From Psychroflexus gondwanensis ACAM 44 (GTDB taxonomy: Bacteria; Bacteroidota; Bacteroidia; Flavobacteriales; Flavobacteriaceae): a DNA stretch of 64,000 nt. The stretch covers positions 310,001 to 374,000 of the forward strand of contig NZ_APLF01000004.1 in NCBI RefSeq assembly GCF_000355905.1, in the 5' to 3' direction. The notes under the pieces were generated by a model. That model was not told the origin of the DNA. It ran no database searches and saw only the letters and a list, made by a program, of their open reading frames with translations. The translations under genes and the position numbers were made by a program. Of this stretch, positions 9,539 to 18,464 are shown in pieces (position 1 is the first letter of the stretch; each line of letters starts with the position of its first letter).

Positions 9539-9689
9539 ATGAACTGGTTTCAGACTGAAAAAGAAAAGGTATTAGATGAGCTTGAATCGAGCCGTAAAGG
9601 AATTTCAGATGAAGAAGCAGTAAAGCGTAAAACCATCTACGGCCCCCAATACTGATAATTCAAATACTGAAAAGAGTGGGGTGGGTTGA
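9539..9689 (+). pseudogene. N-terminal remnant of a cation-transporting P-type ATPase
   Basis: ATG at 9539 opens MNWFQTEKEKVLDELESS..., which reads like the cation-ATPase N-terminal domain. The frame stops after 38 codons (YGPQY, TGA at 9653-9655). Dropping one C from the five-C run at 9643-9647 continues the family-like sequence YGPNTDNSN... to a stop at 9687. The roughly 850 further residues of a normal pump are absent, so this is a frameshifted and truncated remnant. Identification rests on my recognition of the motif, not on a database search. Confidence 0.6.
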
Positions 9690-9874
9690 GTAGTTACTTC
9701 TATACACTAAAACTTTAGTTTGGAGAACTAAAAAAAGCGCTGTTTTTCTATCTAATTAACTCTAGGTAAATTAGTAAAAGAAGATAATGGACCAAGAAGT
9801 TTTTGTAAACACATCAATGAATAAGCTAATTTAATAAACTGAAGAAACTGAGCTATTTTAAATACTTTTTTAAA
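9690..9874. other. Non-coding stretch after the ATPase remnant
   Basis: AT-rich DNA with many stops in all frames. I see no recognisable gene. It lies between the ATPase remnant and the terminator of the minus-strand secreted protein gene, and is probably deletion scar. Confidence 0.4.
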
Positions 9875-9913
9875 ACAAAAAAGGCCGAGCAAATTTAATA
9901 GTTGACTCGACCT
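9875..9913 (-). terminator. Rho-independent terminator of the 242-aa secreted protein gene
   Basis: Read on the minus strand, AGGTCGAG pairs with CTCGGCCT (one G-U) across a 16-nt loop and is followed by TTTTTTG, about 30 nt after the stop codon. Confidence 0.75.
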
Positions 9914-9944
9914 ATTATCATCAAAATAGAATTGTACGTAAAAA

Positions 9945-10673
9945 TTAATTAGACAACTCTTCATTGAGTTCCCAGATATAAGACCAAGAGCTACCTACAG
10001 CCATCCTCCAGTTGTCCATCATTTGATTGGCTTTTTTATCGCCGTGGACTTTTTTGTATAAAGCAAAAGGTCCATCTTTTTTATCATCTTCGTCTATTGC
10101 TGCATAACTGCTAAACAAATCAGTTACCATATAATCAGGATCATCTTCACCTCCACCCATAAAAGAGTACCAGTAACCTCTTGCCTCGCCTTCTTCTGTG
10201 GCAAGAGTCCCTGATACATCTTTTATGATCTCAGAAAATAAAGCTCTATTATTAACTTTAAAATAAGTAACCCAAACCAGTTTACTATCTGTACTTAAGG
10301 TTTTTTTACTCCAATCTGGTAATGTTTTAGAAATAGCATAATGCGATTTTTCAACGTGAGGCATAATAAAGGTCATTGCTATCATTCTACAGGACTTACC
10401 AGCCATATCCTCTTTGTCCATATCGGCCCAGTTTGGCATATAACCAGTCACGCCATAGACGTTACCATCGCCTTGAACTCTTGACCAAAAGTTCCAAGAA
10501 TTAGTTCCTTCATTTTCGTTGTAACACTCTTTCCATTTTTTAACGCCCTCCATAAATTGAGCAGTGTGTCCCTGTTTGACCGTAAATTCGGTCATGGATA
10601 ACATTCTCTTTTCAAAAGTTTGTGACATCGCCATAAGCGGTAACACCAGTAAAATAATAAATAGCTGTTTCAT
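9945..10673 (-). CDS. Secreted protein of unknown function
   Basis: A 242-residue protein with a signal peptide (MKQLFIILLVLPLMAMSQ). The mature part begins MLSMTEFTVKQGHTAQFMEGVKKW, which resembles the beta-strand/helix pattern of dimeric alpha-beta barrel (ABM-like) folds. A second similar unit (WVTYFKVNNRALFSEIIKDV) starts near residue 133. Aromatic residues are frequent. No catalytic motif was recognised. It is a single gene with its own terminator. A periplasmic or secreted role is likely; the function is unknown. Confidence 0.75.
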   Translation of the reverse strand: MKQLFIILLVLPLMAMSQTFEKRMLSMTEFTVKQGHTAQFMEGVKKWKECYNENEGTNSWNFWSRVQGDGNVYGVTGYMPNWADMDKEDMAGKSCRMIAMTFIMPHVEKSHYAISKTLPDWSKKTLSTDSKLVWVTYFKVNNRALFSEIIKDVSGTLATEEGEARGYWYSFMGGGEDDPDYMVTDLFSSYAAIDEDDKKDGPFALYKKVHGDKKANQMMDNWRMAVGSSWSYIWELNEELSN

Positions 10674-11026
10674 AATTTAATTTTTAAATTAAAAATTGTT
10701 TTGTTCATTATACAACTGCAAAGTATTTAACATTCCATTAGAAGTCAATCACATGTTAATGTGGTTTTAAGCTATAAGTTTAACTAACACACCAATTTAT
10801 TATTCTTGAAAATGATTTTTACTGAGAATGCTAACACATGTCCTCGAGGCTTGAGAAATTACAAACCTTAAAATTTTGGATCTGAAGAGTTGAAATAGTA
10901 TATTACCATAGAAGAAATTATGGTCAAGTATGTGGACAAAAAAGCAATAGATTGCATATCCTAAGTAGGGCACATTATACAAATACAAATGGGGGAGACT
11001 TTAAAAAAGATCTTAGCGCTTTAAAT
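10674..11026. other. Intergenic region between the secreted protein gene and tRNA-Arg
   Basis: It must hold the minus-strand promoter of the secreted protein gene (about 10680-10740). The remaining 250 nt carry only short frames with no recognisable motif. I see no gene here. Confidence 0.4.
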
Positions 11027-11063
11027 AAAAAAATCCAATCAAGCAAAAGCTTATTGGATTTTT
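11027..11063 (-). terminator. Terminator downstream of tRNA-Arg
   Basis: On the minus strand AAATCCAAT plus AAGC pairs with GCTT plus ATTGGATTT around a TTTT loop, with a run of seven T after it. It lies 35 nt past the tRNA 3' end. Confidence 0.8.
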
Positions 11064-11097
11064 GATACTTAAATCACAACACAGTTGTGAGTAATTG

Positions 11098-11171
11098 TGA
11101 CCACGGCAGGATTCAAACCTGCAACCTTCTGAGCCGTAATCAGATGCGCTATTCAGTTGCGCCACGTGGCC
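11098..11171 (-). tRNA. tRNA-Arg (anticodon ACG)
   Basis: Full cloverleaf on the minus strand: acceptor GGCCACG/CGTGGTC with one G-U pair, D stem GCGC/GCGC, anticodon stem TCTGA/TCAGA with loop TTACGGC (anticodon ACG, reads CGN arginine codons after inosine modification), T stem GCAGG/CCTGC with loop TTTGAAT, discriminator A. The length is 74 nt, and CCA is not encoded. Confidence 0.95.
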
Positions 11172-11234
11172 CTTTTTGGGAGTGCAAATATATTTCTTTT
11201 TATACTTTTACCAACACATTATAAAGTAAATATC

Positions 11235-11747
11235 ATGGAACTTAAAAATTATATCAGAACTATAGACGATTTTCCTAAGGAAGGCATCTCTTATAAAGAC
11301 ATCACACCTCTACTGCTCGACCCCACGGCGATCTCTTTTGCCGTTTCAGAAATCATAAAAGGCCTAGAAGGACAACCTATCGATAAAGTTGTAGGCATAG
11401 AATCTCGAGGTTTCCTCTTGGGGATGCTTATTGCAAAAGCACTAGACGTAGGATTTGTACCTATTCGTAAACCTGGGAAACTGCCAGCAAAAACCATTTC
11501 TCAGTCCTACGACCTAGAATATGGCAGCGACACAATCGAGATTCACGAGGACGCCATTCAAAAAGGAGAACAGATTTTACTTCACGACGATTTATTAGCC
11601 ACAGGAGGAACAGCAGCAGCTGCTTGTCGTCTTATCGAAACTCTTGGAGGAGAGATCGCACAAGTCAATTTCATCATTGAACTAGACTTTCTACAGGGTC
11701 GAGAATTGCTTCCAAAAGACAAAGTGAAGTCTTTAATCCATTTTTAA
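11235..11747 (+). CDS. apt: Adenine phosphoribosyltransferase
   Basis: Converts adenine and PRPP to AMP in purine salvage (cytoplasm). The start at 11235 gives MELKNYIRTIDDFPKEGISYKDITPLL and 170 residues, the usual Apt length. A longer frame from 11157 would run through the antisense of tRNA-Arg and is rejected. Conserved blocks: VVGIESRGFLLG (about 52-63), IRKPGKLP (about 76-83), and the PRPP loop ILLHDDLLATGGTAAA (about 114-129). It is a single gene between tRNA-Arg and folE on the opposite strand to the tRNA. Confidence 0.96.
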   Translation: MELKNYIRTIDDFPKEGISYKDITPLLLDPTAISFAVSEIIKGLEGQPIDKVVGIESRGFLLGMLIAKALDVGFVPIRKPGKLPAKTISQSYDLEYGSDTIEIHEDAIQKGEQILLHDDLLATGGTAAAACRLIETLGGEIAQVNFIIELDFLQGRELLPKDKVKSLIHF

Positions 11748-11845
11748 TCTGAATCAAATTCAGAAAAATTACAAAAGCTTAGTTAATTTATAGCCGAAAA
11801 ACCCGATAAATAAGTCGTATGGGATAAGAAATTTGGCAAAAAACC

Positions 11846-11853
11846 TATCTTTG
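11846..11853 (+). promoter_or_regulatory. Candidate -7 box for folE
   Basis: TATCTTTG matches the Bacteroidota -7 consensus TAnnTTTG, 23 nt before the folE start. A clear -33 TTG at the usual spacing was not found. Confidence 0.5.
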
Positions 11854-11876
11854 CGACCTCTAATTATACAAGACAA

Positions 11877-12554
11877 ATGAGTGATCAAAATAAAGAAAAT
11901 CTAATTGAAGAACTAGGAGATAATCACATTGCTACCTCTTACGAAAATCCTATAAGAGAGGATGCTTTTGAGATGAGTGATGATGAAAAGATTGAAAAAA
12001 TAAAAGGCCATGTTCACCAAATCATGGAAACCTTAGGTATGGACATGACCGATGACAGTTTACAGGGGACTCCAAACCGAGTCGCTAAAATGTATGTGAA
12101 CGAAACCTTTGGCGGTTTGCATCCCAATAAAAAACCCAAGGCGTCTACGTTTCAAAACAACTATAAGTACGGTGAAATGTTGGTTGAGAAAAACATTACC
12201 GTCTATTCTACCTGTGAGCATCATTTGCTCCCTATCATTGGCAGAGCTCATGTCGCTTATATTTCCAGCGGAAGAGTAATTGGTCTTTCAAAAATGAATA
12301 GGATTGTGAATTATTACGCTAAGCGCCCTCAAGTTCAAGAACGATTGACCATGCAAGTGGTTAAAGAGTTGCAAAAAGCGCTTAAAACAGAAGATGTAGC
12401 CTGCGTTATAGATGCTAAGCACCTTTGCGTGAATAGTCGCGGCATCAATGACATTGAAAGTAGCACGGTGACTAGTGAATATGGAGGGAAATTTAAAGAT
12501 GAAAATGTGAGAAGAGAACTTCTCAACTATATCAAATTAGATACTAAATTTTAA
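11877..12554 (+). CDS. folE: GTP cyclohydrolase I
   Basis: Catalyses GTP to 7,8-dihydroneopterin triphosphate, the first step of folate synthesis. The 225 residues include the zinc ligands in CEHHLLP (Cys113, His116) and KHLCV (Cys184), GLSKMNRIV (136-144), RPQVQERLT (150-158), and the substrate loop SRGI (187-190). The N-terminal 35 residues are acidic and non-conserved, as usual. It is followed after 3 nt by cysS, suggesting a folE-cysS-yidD operon. Confidence 0.97.
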   Translation: MSDQNKENLIEELGDNHIATSYENPIREDAFEMSDDEKIEKIKGHVHQIMETLGMDMTDDSLQGTPNRVAKMYVNETFGGLHPNKKPKASTFQNNYKYGEMLVEKNITVYSTCEHHLLPIIGRAHVAYISSGRVIGLSKMNRIVNYYAKRPQVQERLTMQVVKELQKALKTEDVACVIDAKHLCVNSRGINDIESSTVTSEYGGKFKDENVRRELLNYIKLDTKF

Positions 12555-12557
12555 TAC

Positions 12558-14051
12558 ATGGCTTTATACGAGCACCAATCCCTGAAGATTTATAATTCCA
12601 TTACAGGACAAAAAGAGACCTTCCAACCTATCACTGAAGGCTATGTGGGCATGTACGTTTGTGGACCAACGGTTTACAGCAATGTTCACTTGGGAAATTG
12701 TAGAACCTTTATCACTTTTGACTTGGTGTTTCGATACTTAAAGCATTTAGGTTATAAAGTACGTTACGTCCGTAACATCACCGATGCGGGCCACCTAGAG
12801 AACGATGGTGAAGAGGGAGAAGACCGTATTGCTAAAAAAGCTAAAGTGATGGAGCTAGAACCAATGGAAGTGGTTCAAAAATACAGTATTGATTTTCACC
12901 AAATTCTCGAAAAATTCAACAATCTACCTCCTAGTATAGAACCTACTGCTACTGGCCATATCATTGAACAGATTGAAACTATCAAAACAATTATCGACAA
13001 AGGACTTGCTTACGAAGTCAATGGTAATGTGTATTTTGATGTCATTAAATACAACAAAAAACATCACTACGGAAAATTAAGCGGACGAAAAATTGAAGAT
13101 CTTATTTCTAACACCAGAGAACTTGCGGGACAATCTGACAAAAAAAATCCACAAGACTTTGCCTTATGGAAAAAAGCAGAAGCTCAGCACATCATGCGCT
13201 GGCCCTCTCCATGGGGTGTTGGTTTTCCTGGATGGCATCTAGAATGTACTGTGATGAGTTCCAAATACCTAGGCGATGAATTTGATATTCATGGCGGAGG
13301 TATGGACCTTAAGTTCCCTCACCACGAATGTGAAATTGCTCAAGGTCAGGCTGCAACAGGTAAAGATCCGGTAAACTACTGGATGCATGCTAATATGCTA
13401 ACCCTCAACGGCAAAAAGATGTCTAAAAGTACTGGAAATAACATTCTACCCCGAGAGTTGTTTAGTGGCGACAATGAAACACTTTCCAAATCGTATACTG
13501 CACCAGTGATTAGGTTTTTCATGCTTCAGGCCAATTACAGAAGTATTCTAGACTTTTCTGACGAAGCTTTATCTGCAGCAGAAAAAGGCTTTCAAAAATT
13601 GATGGAAAGTCTGTCCACTCTAAAGGTCTTAAAAGCTTCAAAAACTTCAGATTTCAATGTCAATGCATGGAAGGACAAGTGCTATGAAGCGATGAATGAC
13701 GATTTTAACAGCCCCATACTTATTGCGCATTTATTTGAAGCAGTTAAGCAAATTAATCTTGTAAAGTCTGGGGATAAAAGCCTAAGCCGAGAAAGTCTTG
13801 ATCTGTTATCAAAAACCATGGACGACTTCATTTTTGAGGTGATGGGACTCGAAGATTTGGAAGACACTTCAAAAAGTAAAGGAAATACAGATGATTTCAA
13901 AGAACTTATTGAATTTATGATTCAGATGAGAAATCACGCTAGGCTTAATAAAGACTTCGAGACGAGCGATAAAATAAGGGATAAATTATTGGAGATGGAT
14001 ATAGAGTTAAAAGACCAGAAGGAAGGGACTAGCTTTACGATCAAATCTTAA
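12558..14051 (+). CDS. cysS: Cysteinyl-tRNA synthetase
   Basis: A class I synthetase charging tRNA-Cys. It shows the HIGH-type motif HLGN (residues 44-47), zinc-binding Cys35 and Cys230 with the HHECE region (255-259), [13 protein letters not shown] (223-235), and the KMSKS loop (287-291). The 497-residue length is normal and the C-terminal DALR-type helical domain is present. It follows folE by 3 nt and precedes yidD by 2 nt. Confidence 0.97.
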   Translation: MALYEHQSLKIYNSITGQKETFQPITEGYVGMYVCGPTVYSNVHLGNCRTFITFDLVFRYLKHLGYKVRYVRNITDAGHLENDGEEGEDRIAKKAKVMELEPMEVVQKYSIDFHQILEKFNNLPPSIEPTATGHIIEQIETIKTIIDKGLAYEVNGNVYFDVIKYNKKHHYGKLSGRKIEDLISNTRELAGQSDKKNPQDFALWKKAEAQHIMRWPSPWGVGFPGWHLECTVMSSKYLGDEFDIHGGGMDLKFPHHECEIAQGQAATGKDPVNYWMHANMLTLNGKKMSKSTGNNILPRELFSGDNETLSKSYTAPVIRFFMLQANYRSILDFSDEALSAAEKGFQKLMESLSTLKVLKASKTSDFNVNAWKDKCYEAMNDDFNSPILIAHLFEAVKQINLVKSGDKSLSRESLDLLSKTMDDFIFEVMGLEDLEDTSKSKGNTDDFKELIEFMIQMRNHARLNKDFETSDKIRDKLLEMDIELKDQKEGTSFTIKS

Positions 14052-14053
14052 AG

Positions 14054-14296
14054 ATGATGTGGCGAAAAGTATTAATTTTTCCATTTTTGGTGCTTATAAA
14101 AGCTTACCAATGGATACTTTCCCCACTTTTAGGCGCTAACTGTAGATTTCAACCAACTTGCTCTCATTATGCCTTCCAAGCTTTAAAAACACATGGTGTC
14201 CTCAAAGGCTTATACTTGAGTATCATACGCATTTCAAAATGCCATCCTTGGGGAGATTCTGGATATGATCCAGTTCCAGAGCCCAAAAAACAGTAA
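14054..14296 (+). CDS. yidD: Membrane protein insertion efficiency factor YidD
   Basis: An 80-residue YidD-family protein with the motif [18 protein letters not shown] (28-45) and [15 protein letters not shown] (61-75). It assists YidC-dependent insertion of membrane proteins at the inner leaflet. It starts 2 nt after cysS; the second Met (14057) is an equally possible start. Confidence 0.95.
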   Translation: MMWRKVLIFPFLVLIKAYQWILSPLLGANCRFQPTCSHYAFQALKTHGVLKGLYLSIIRISKCHPWGDSGYDPVPEPKKQ

Positions 14297-14352
14297 GATT
14301 AACCGCTCAGGTTTCAATTATAATTATATTAGCTTTTTTAAATAACAGAATT

Positions 14353-15168
14353 ATGCTCCATGCTATCCAGTGGGACCCGTCTTTAGGTCTAGATATAGGT
14401 TTTTTTATGATTCGATATTACAGCCTTATGTTCCTCATCGCCTTTGGGACTGGGTTTTATATCATGAAAAAGATATTCTCCCAAGAAGGGGTTTCTTTAG
14501 AAAAGCTAGATAAGCTGCTCATTTACACCATACTTTCTACCTTAATTGGGGCTAGATTGGGCCATGTTATTTTTTATCAACCCGAATTATTTCTGGAAGA
14601 TCCTTTATCTATCTTTCTACCCGTGAGCTTTGTTCCCGAGATTGAATTTACTGGTTTTAGAGGTTTAGCAAGCCACGGAGCTGCCATAGGTATTGCTATT
14701 GGTATGTATTTCTACAGCAAAAAGGTAGTTCAAAAACCTATTTTCTGGATTTTGGATCGGATTGTAGTATCTGTATCCTTGGGAGCAGGTTTTGTAAGAG
14801 TCGGCAATTTTTTGAATTCAGAAATAGTAGGTAAAGCCACTACCTCCGATTTTGGTGTTGTGTTTGTGCAACTTGGTGAAAGTTTTCCAAGACATCCAGC
14901 TCAGCTGTATGAGTCTATTTGTTATTTTATTTTATTTGCTGTCTTATCTTTCCTCTTTTGGAAAACTAACTTAAAACAAAAAAAAGGAGTTCTTTTTGGA
15001 GTCTTTTTCGCCAGCTTATGGACCATCCGTTTTATTGTAGAATACGTCAAAGAACCTCAGGTTGCAGATCGTGCCGATTGGATATTCAACACTGGACAAC
15101 TCCTGAGTTTACCTATGATTTTAATTGGCTTAGGGATTATTTATTTTTCTTCAAGAATACCAAATTAA
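14353..15168 (+). CDS. lgt: Prolipoprotein diacylglyceryl transferase
   Basis: An inner-membrane enzyme that attaches diacylglycerol to the lipobox Cys of prolipoproteins. The 271 residues have about seven membrane helices. The Lgt signature RVGNFLNSEIVGK is at about 149-161, SHGAAIG at about 108-114, and the RHPAQLYES motif at about 181-189. Its many likely substrates in this window include the GH17, GH30, FKBP, DUF192, DUF4136 and ApbE lipoproteins. It is 56 nt downstream of yidD. Confidence 0.96.
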   Translation: MLHAIQWDPSLGLDIGFFMIRYYSLMFLIAFGTGFYIMKKIFSQEGVSLEKLDKLLIYTILSTLIGARLGHVIFYQPELFLEDPLSIFLPVSFVPEIEFTGFRGLASHGAAIGIAIGMYFYSKKVVQKPIFWILDRIVVSVSLGAGFVRVGNFLNSEIVGKATTSDFGVVFVQLGESFPRHPAQLYESICYFILFAVLSFLFWKTNLKQKKGVLFGVFFASLWTIRFIVEYVKEPQVADRADWIFNTGQLLSLPMILIGLGIIYFSSRIPN

Positions 15169-15324
15169 ACCTATAATGCCGCAACAAATCGTTTCTTTTT
15201 CGCATGCTTTTTATCAAAAATAATTACCGTAACTAAGGCTATGCTAATTATTTTTAACTTCAATCAATCAAAAATAATTCAATTTATTTATACGACATTA
15301 TAAATTTAATTTGGAGTAAGTCTA

Positions 15325-15807
15325 ATGCAAAAGCTTAAAATTTTAGTTGTCTTGAATGTTATAAGTGTCTTGTTCTCATGCCAGACAGATAAAAATAGGG
15401 AAACTGACCTTACTCAAACCTTTTCTTTCCGAAAAGATACGTTGCTCAAATTCGTGAAGGATATGGATACTCTCCCCATCACTTTTGAAATTGAATTAGC
15501 TCAAAGCGACTACCAAAAAGAAACTGGCTTAATGCATAGAAAGCAAATGAAGATTGATCAAGGAATGCTTTTTATATATGAGGATCAAAGAAAGCGACAA
15601 ACGTTCTATATGAAAAACACATTTATCCCTTTAGATTTAATATATCTCAATTCAGAAATGGAGATTGTAGATTTTAACCTAAAGACTAAACCACTTTCAG
15701 AGGACTATATTTCATCGGGAATTCCTTCAATGTATGTGCTGGAAGTGAATGCTGGTCTAGTAGAGAGGCTTCAATTGGAGAAAGGAGACTTTGTTATTTT
15801 AAACTAA
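15325..15807 (+). CDS. DUF192 family lipoprotein
   Basis: A signal peptide with Cys19 (VLFSC) predicts a lipoprotein. The mature part is a DUF192 domain: FEIELAQSDYQKETGLMHRKQM, then GMLFIYEDQRKRQTFYMKNTFIPLDLIYL, and a C-terminal EVNAGLVERLQLEKGD. The molecular function of DUF192 is not established. The gene stands alone between lgt and the CoA-binding protein gene and has a probable terminator. Confidence 0.88.
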   Translation: MQKLKILVVLNVISVLFSCQTDKNRETDLTQTFSFRKDTLLKFVKDMDTLPITFEIELAQSDYQKETGLMHRKQMKIDQGMLFIYEDQRKRQTFYMKNTFIPLDLIYLNSEMEIVDFNLKTKPLSEDYISSGIPSMYVLEVNAGLVERLQLEKGDFVILN

Positions 15808-15836
15808 AAAAGATGATTAAAAAATCACCTTTTTTG
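15806..15836 (+). terminator. Probable terminator after the DUF192 gene
   Basis: AAAAAGATGATT pairs with AATCACCTTTTT (one mismatch) around a short A loop, ending in a run of T directly after the stop codon. Confidence 0.55.
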
Positions 15837-15979
15837 AAAACAAAATTTACTAGAGGCTAATCCAAGTAATAATGCTTTATAGTATAAACGAGAAAAAACG
15901 AAGAATGTTACGACCATTAACACACTTTAACGAGTTGATAATCAAACTCTAATAAGTTTAAACAAAAAATATAATTAAA

Positions 15980-16342
15980 ATGGATTATAAAACTCTAGTC
16001 ATTGGCGCTTCGGAAAAACGCAGTCGATATGCTAATAGCGCGATACTCGCCTTATTGGAGAAGCAACATGATGTGAAAGCTGTTGGAAAGCAAAAAGGTC
16101 ACGTTAGTAGTGTGGATATTGTAACTAAACCACCAAAGGATTCCGATATCCATACAGTAACTTTATACATCAATCCGAGTTTACAAAAAGAGTACGAAGA
16201 TTATTTACTTCAGCTTAAACCAAAACGTGTCATCTTTAATCCTGGCACAGAAAATCCAGAGTTACAAAAAAAATTGAAAGCTGCAGGCATTGAAGCTTTA
16301 GAAGCTTGTACCTTGGTTCTTTTGGCGACGAATCAATATTAA
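15980..16342 (+). CDS. CoA-binding domain protein (YccU-like)
   Basis: A 120-residue single Rossmann-like CoA-binding domain: TLVIGASEKRSRYAN near the N-terminus, GxxxG-type contacts, and RVIFNPGTENPEL (about 84-96). It is cytoplasmic; its exact role is unknown. The last 45 nt overlap the 3' end of the convergent symporter gene. Confidence 0.85.
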   Translation: MDYKTLVIGASEKRSRYANSAILALLEKQHDVKAVGKQKGHVSSVDIVTKPPKDSDIHTVTLYINPSLQKEYEDYLLQLKPKRVIFNPGTENPELQKKLKAAGIEALEACTLVLLATNQY

Positions 16343-17752
16343 ACCTAGAAAGGTTAAAAGCCCATTCAAAATCAATATAAAAAAGCCAAATTCAAACTTG
16401 AGATAAGTAAAACTAAGCTGACTTAAAATATAAGATAAAACTGGAGATAGTATAGCAATAATAGGAACCCATTTATCCTTCACCTCCCATTTTGTAAATA
16501 AACCAAAGGCGTAAAGTCCCAGAAGTGGCCCGTAGGTATACCCCGCAAATTCAAATAACTTATTAATTACGCTTTTGTCCTCTATAGCATATTTGAAAAT
16601 CATCATAACCGCTATAAGAACTAAAGAAATGATAATATGAATGTATTGACGGACTTTGGTTTGTGAAGCTTCAGAATATCGCTTTTGAATATCTAAAATA
16701 TCAATACTAATAGAGGTCGTTAAAGAGGTTAACGCGCTATCTGCACTAGAATAAGCCGCTGCTATGAGCCCAAGAATAAAGGTAATAGCCACACTGACTC
16801 CCAAGACGCCAGAGGTTGCAATAGCTGGAAATAAATCATCTTTGATTTCATTAATTCCTGCAACATCTGCGAAATCTGTTAACAGCAAACCTAAAAGAAG
16901 AAATAAAAAGTTGACAACAGTCAAAACTAAAGTAAACCAAAAGATATTTTTTTGAGCATCCTTTAGTGTCCTGCAGGTCAGGTTTTTTTGCATCATATCT
17001 TGGTCAAGTCCTGTCATCACAATAGCGATGAACATTCCCGAAATAAATTGCTTAAAGAAGAAATCTGAGCTTTTATAATCTTCAAAAAAGAAGATTTGAA
17101 AATTATCGTGAGCCCCTAAATACCCCCAAAGGCTTTCAATTTCAAGGGCATCAGAAATATAGTAAATGGAAAACCCTAGTGCTACAAGCATAAATAGGGT
17201 TTGCAGGGTATCTGTCCAGACAATAGTTTTGATTCCGCTTCTAAACGTATAAAGCCATATCAATAAAATAGTGATACTCACCGTGACGTAATAAGGAATA
17301 CCAAGAGCATCAAAAACAATCAGTTGCAATACATTGGCTACTAAAAAAAGCCTAAAACTCGCTCCAACGATTCTGGAAAGTATAAAATAAGAAGCTCCTG
17401 TTTTGTAAGCATAATTTCCAAATCGAGACTCTAAGTAAGTATAAATTGAAGTCAGATTCAATCTATAATAGAGAGGCATAAGGACCAAGCTTATAACTGC
17501 ATATCCAATAGTATATCCTAACACCACTTGGAAATAACTAAAGCTGTCAAACTCTACAGTTCCCGGAATGGAGATAAACGTTACTCCACTAAGGGAAGCT
17601 CCAATCATGCCGAAGGCAACCAAATACCAGGGAGATTGTTTATTGGCCTGAAAGAATTCACTGTTATTCCCACTTTTATTAGTCAGAAAAGAGATCAGAA
17701 TTAAGACAATAAAATAAGCTAAAACGAGGAGTAGGATTTGGTAAGCCTGCAT
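16298..17752 (-). CDS. Sodium:solute symporter (SSS family)
   Basis: A 484-residue inner-membrane protein with about 13 hydrophobic helices. SSS features include ASLSGVTFISIPGTVEF (about 53-69), TGLDQDMMQKNLTCRTLKDAQKN (about 241-263) and AAAYSSADSALTSLTTSISID (about 328-348). It probably imports a small organic solute with Na+, in keeping with the Na+-pumping NQR in this genome. The substrate cannot be predicted. Its 3' end overlaps the convergent CoA-binding gene by 45 nt. Confidence 0.92.
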   Translation of the reverse strand: MQAYQILLLVLAYFIVLILISFLTNKSGNNSEFFQANKQSPWYLVAFGMIGASLSGVTFISIPGTVEFDSFSYFQVVLGYTIGYAVISLVLMPLYYRLNLTSIYTYLESRFGNYAYKTGASYFILSRIVGASFRLFLVANVLQLIVFDALGIPYYVTVSITILLIWLYTFRSGIKTIVWTDTLQTLFMLVALGFSIYYISDALEIESLWGYLGAHDNFQIFFFEDYKSSDFFFKQFISGMFIAIVMTGLDQDMMQKNLTCRTLKDAQKNIFWFTLVLTVVNFLFLLLGLLLTDFADVAGINEIKDDLFPAIATSGVLGVSVAITFILGLIAAAYSSADSALTSLTTSISIDILDIQKRYSEASQTKVRQYIHIIISLVLIAVMMIFKYAIEDKSVINKLFEFAGYTYGPLLGLYAFGLFTKWEVKDKWVPIIAILSPVLSYILSQLSFTYLKFEFGFFILILNGLLTFLGLILIRRQKNQGTSF

Positions 17753-17835
17753 ACTTTAATTTTGGAAAGCGAAAGTACAAATGTTTTCATAAAATTTTTA
17801 TAAAAACAAAACTCAAAATTGTATTTTAGCCACGT

Positions 17836-18459
17836 ATGGAGTTTTCATCTAAGTTTCTTGAGAAGGCGATTGAAGAAATTGCTTTACTTCCTGGTATCGG
17901 TAAGCGAACTGCACTTCGCTTGGCTTTACATCTATTAAAACAACCACAGTCTCAAACCACGGATCTTGCAAAAGCTTTGGTGGATTTAAAGACAAAAGTG
18001 AAGCAATGCAAAAGTTGCCATAATATCTCTGATAAGGAGTTATGCGGAATTTGTGCAAACCAAAGCAGAGACCACTCTATAATTTGTATAGTTGAAGACA
18101 TAAGGGATGTCATGGCTATTGAAAATACCGAACAATACAAGGGAATTTACCACGTTTTAGGTGGTAAAATAAGCCCAATGGATGGAGTTGGCCCCAATCA
18201 ATTGAACATAGAGAGTCTGGTTGATAAGATCAAAACTGGAAAAGTTACAGAAGTGATTTTTGCTCTAAGCAGTACTATGGAAGGGGATACCACCAACTTT
18301 TATATCTATAAACAAATACAAGCTTCGGAAAATACGCTTAAAACGTCTACAATAGCTAGAGGAATTTCAATTGGAGATGAGTTAGAATACGCAGATGAAA
18401 TTACGCTAGGAAGAAGCATTCTTCAACGCGTACCTTTTGAAAATTCTTTAAAAAACTAA
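17836..18459 (+). CDS. recR: Recombination mediator RecR
   Basis: A RecFOR pathway protein that helps load RecA on SSB-coated gaps. It has the helix-hairpin-helix [10 protein letters not shown] (17-26), a four-cysteine zinc finger (Cys58, Cys61, Cys70, Cys73), a Toprim domain starting at [14 protein letters not shown] (about 82-95), and a normal length of 207. A GT2 gene follows after 5 nt. Confidence 0.97.
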   Translation: MEFSSKFLEKAIEEIALLPGIGKRTALRLALHLLKQPQSQTTDLAKALVDLKTKVKQCKSCHNISDKELCGICANQSRDHSIICIVEDIRDVMAIENTEQYKGIYHVLGGKISPMDGVGPNQLNIESLVDKIKTGKVTEVIFALSSTMEGDTTNFYIYKQIQASENTLKTSTIARGISIGDELEYADEITLGRSILQRVPFENSLKN

Positions 18460-18464
18460 GCCAA

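Noticed and set aside
9752-9964. 70-codon minus-strand frame before the secreted protein
   Set aside because: It runs over the terminator and the 3' end of the real gene; composition is noise-like.
10800-10988. 62-codon minus-strand frame near tRNA-Arg
   Set aside because: High Phe/Tyr/Ile content typical of AT-rich noise and no supporting signal.
11157-11234. N-terminal extension of apt
   Set aside because: It would be translated from the antisense of tRNA-Arg and is not conserved; the ATG at 11235 gives the normal Apt start.
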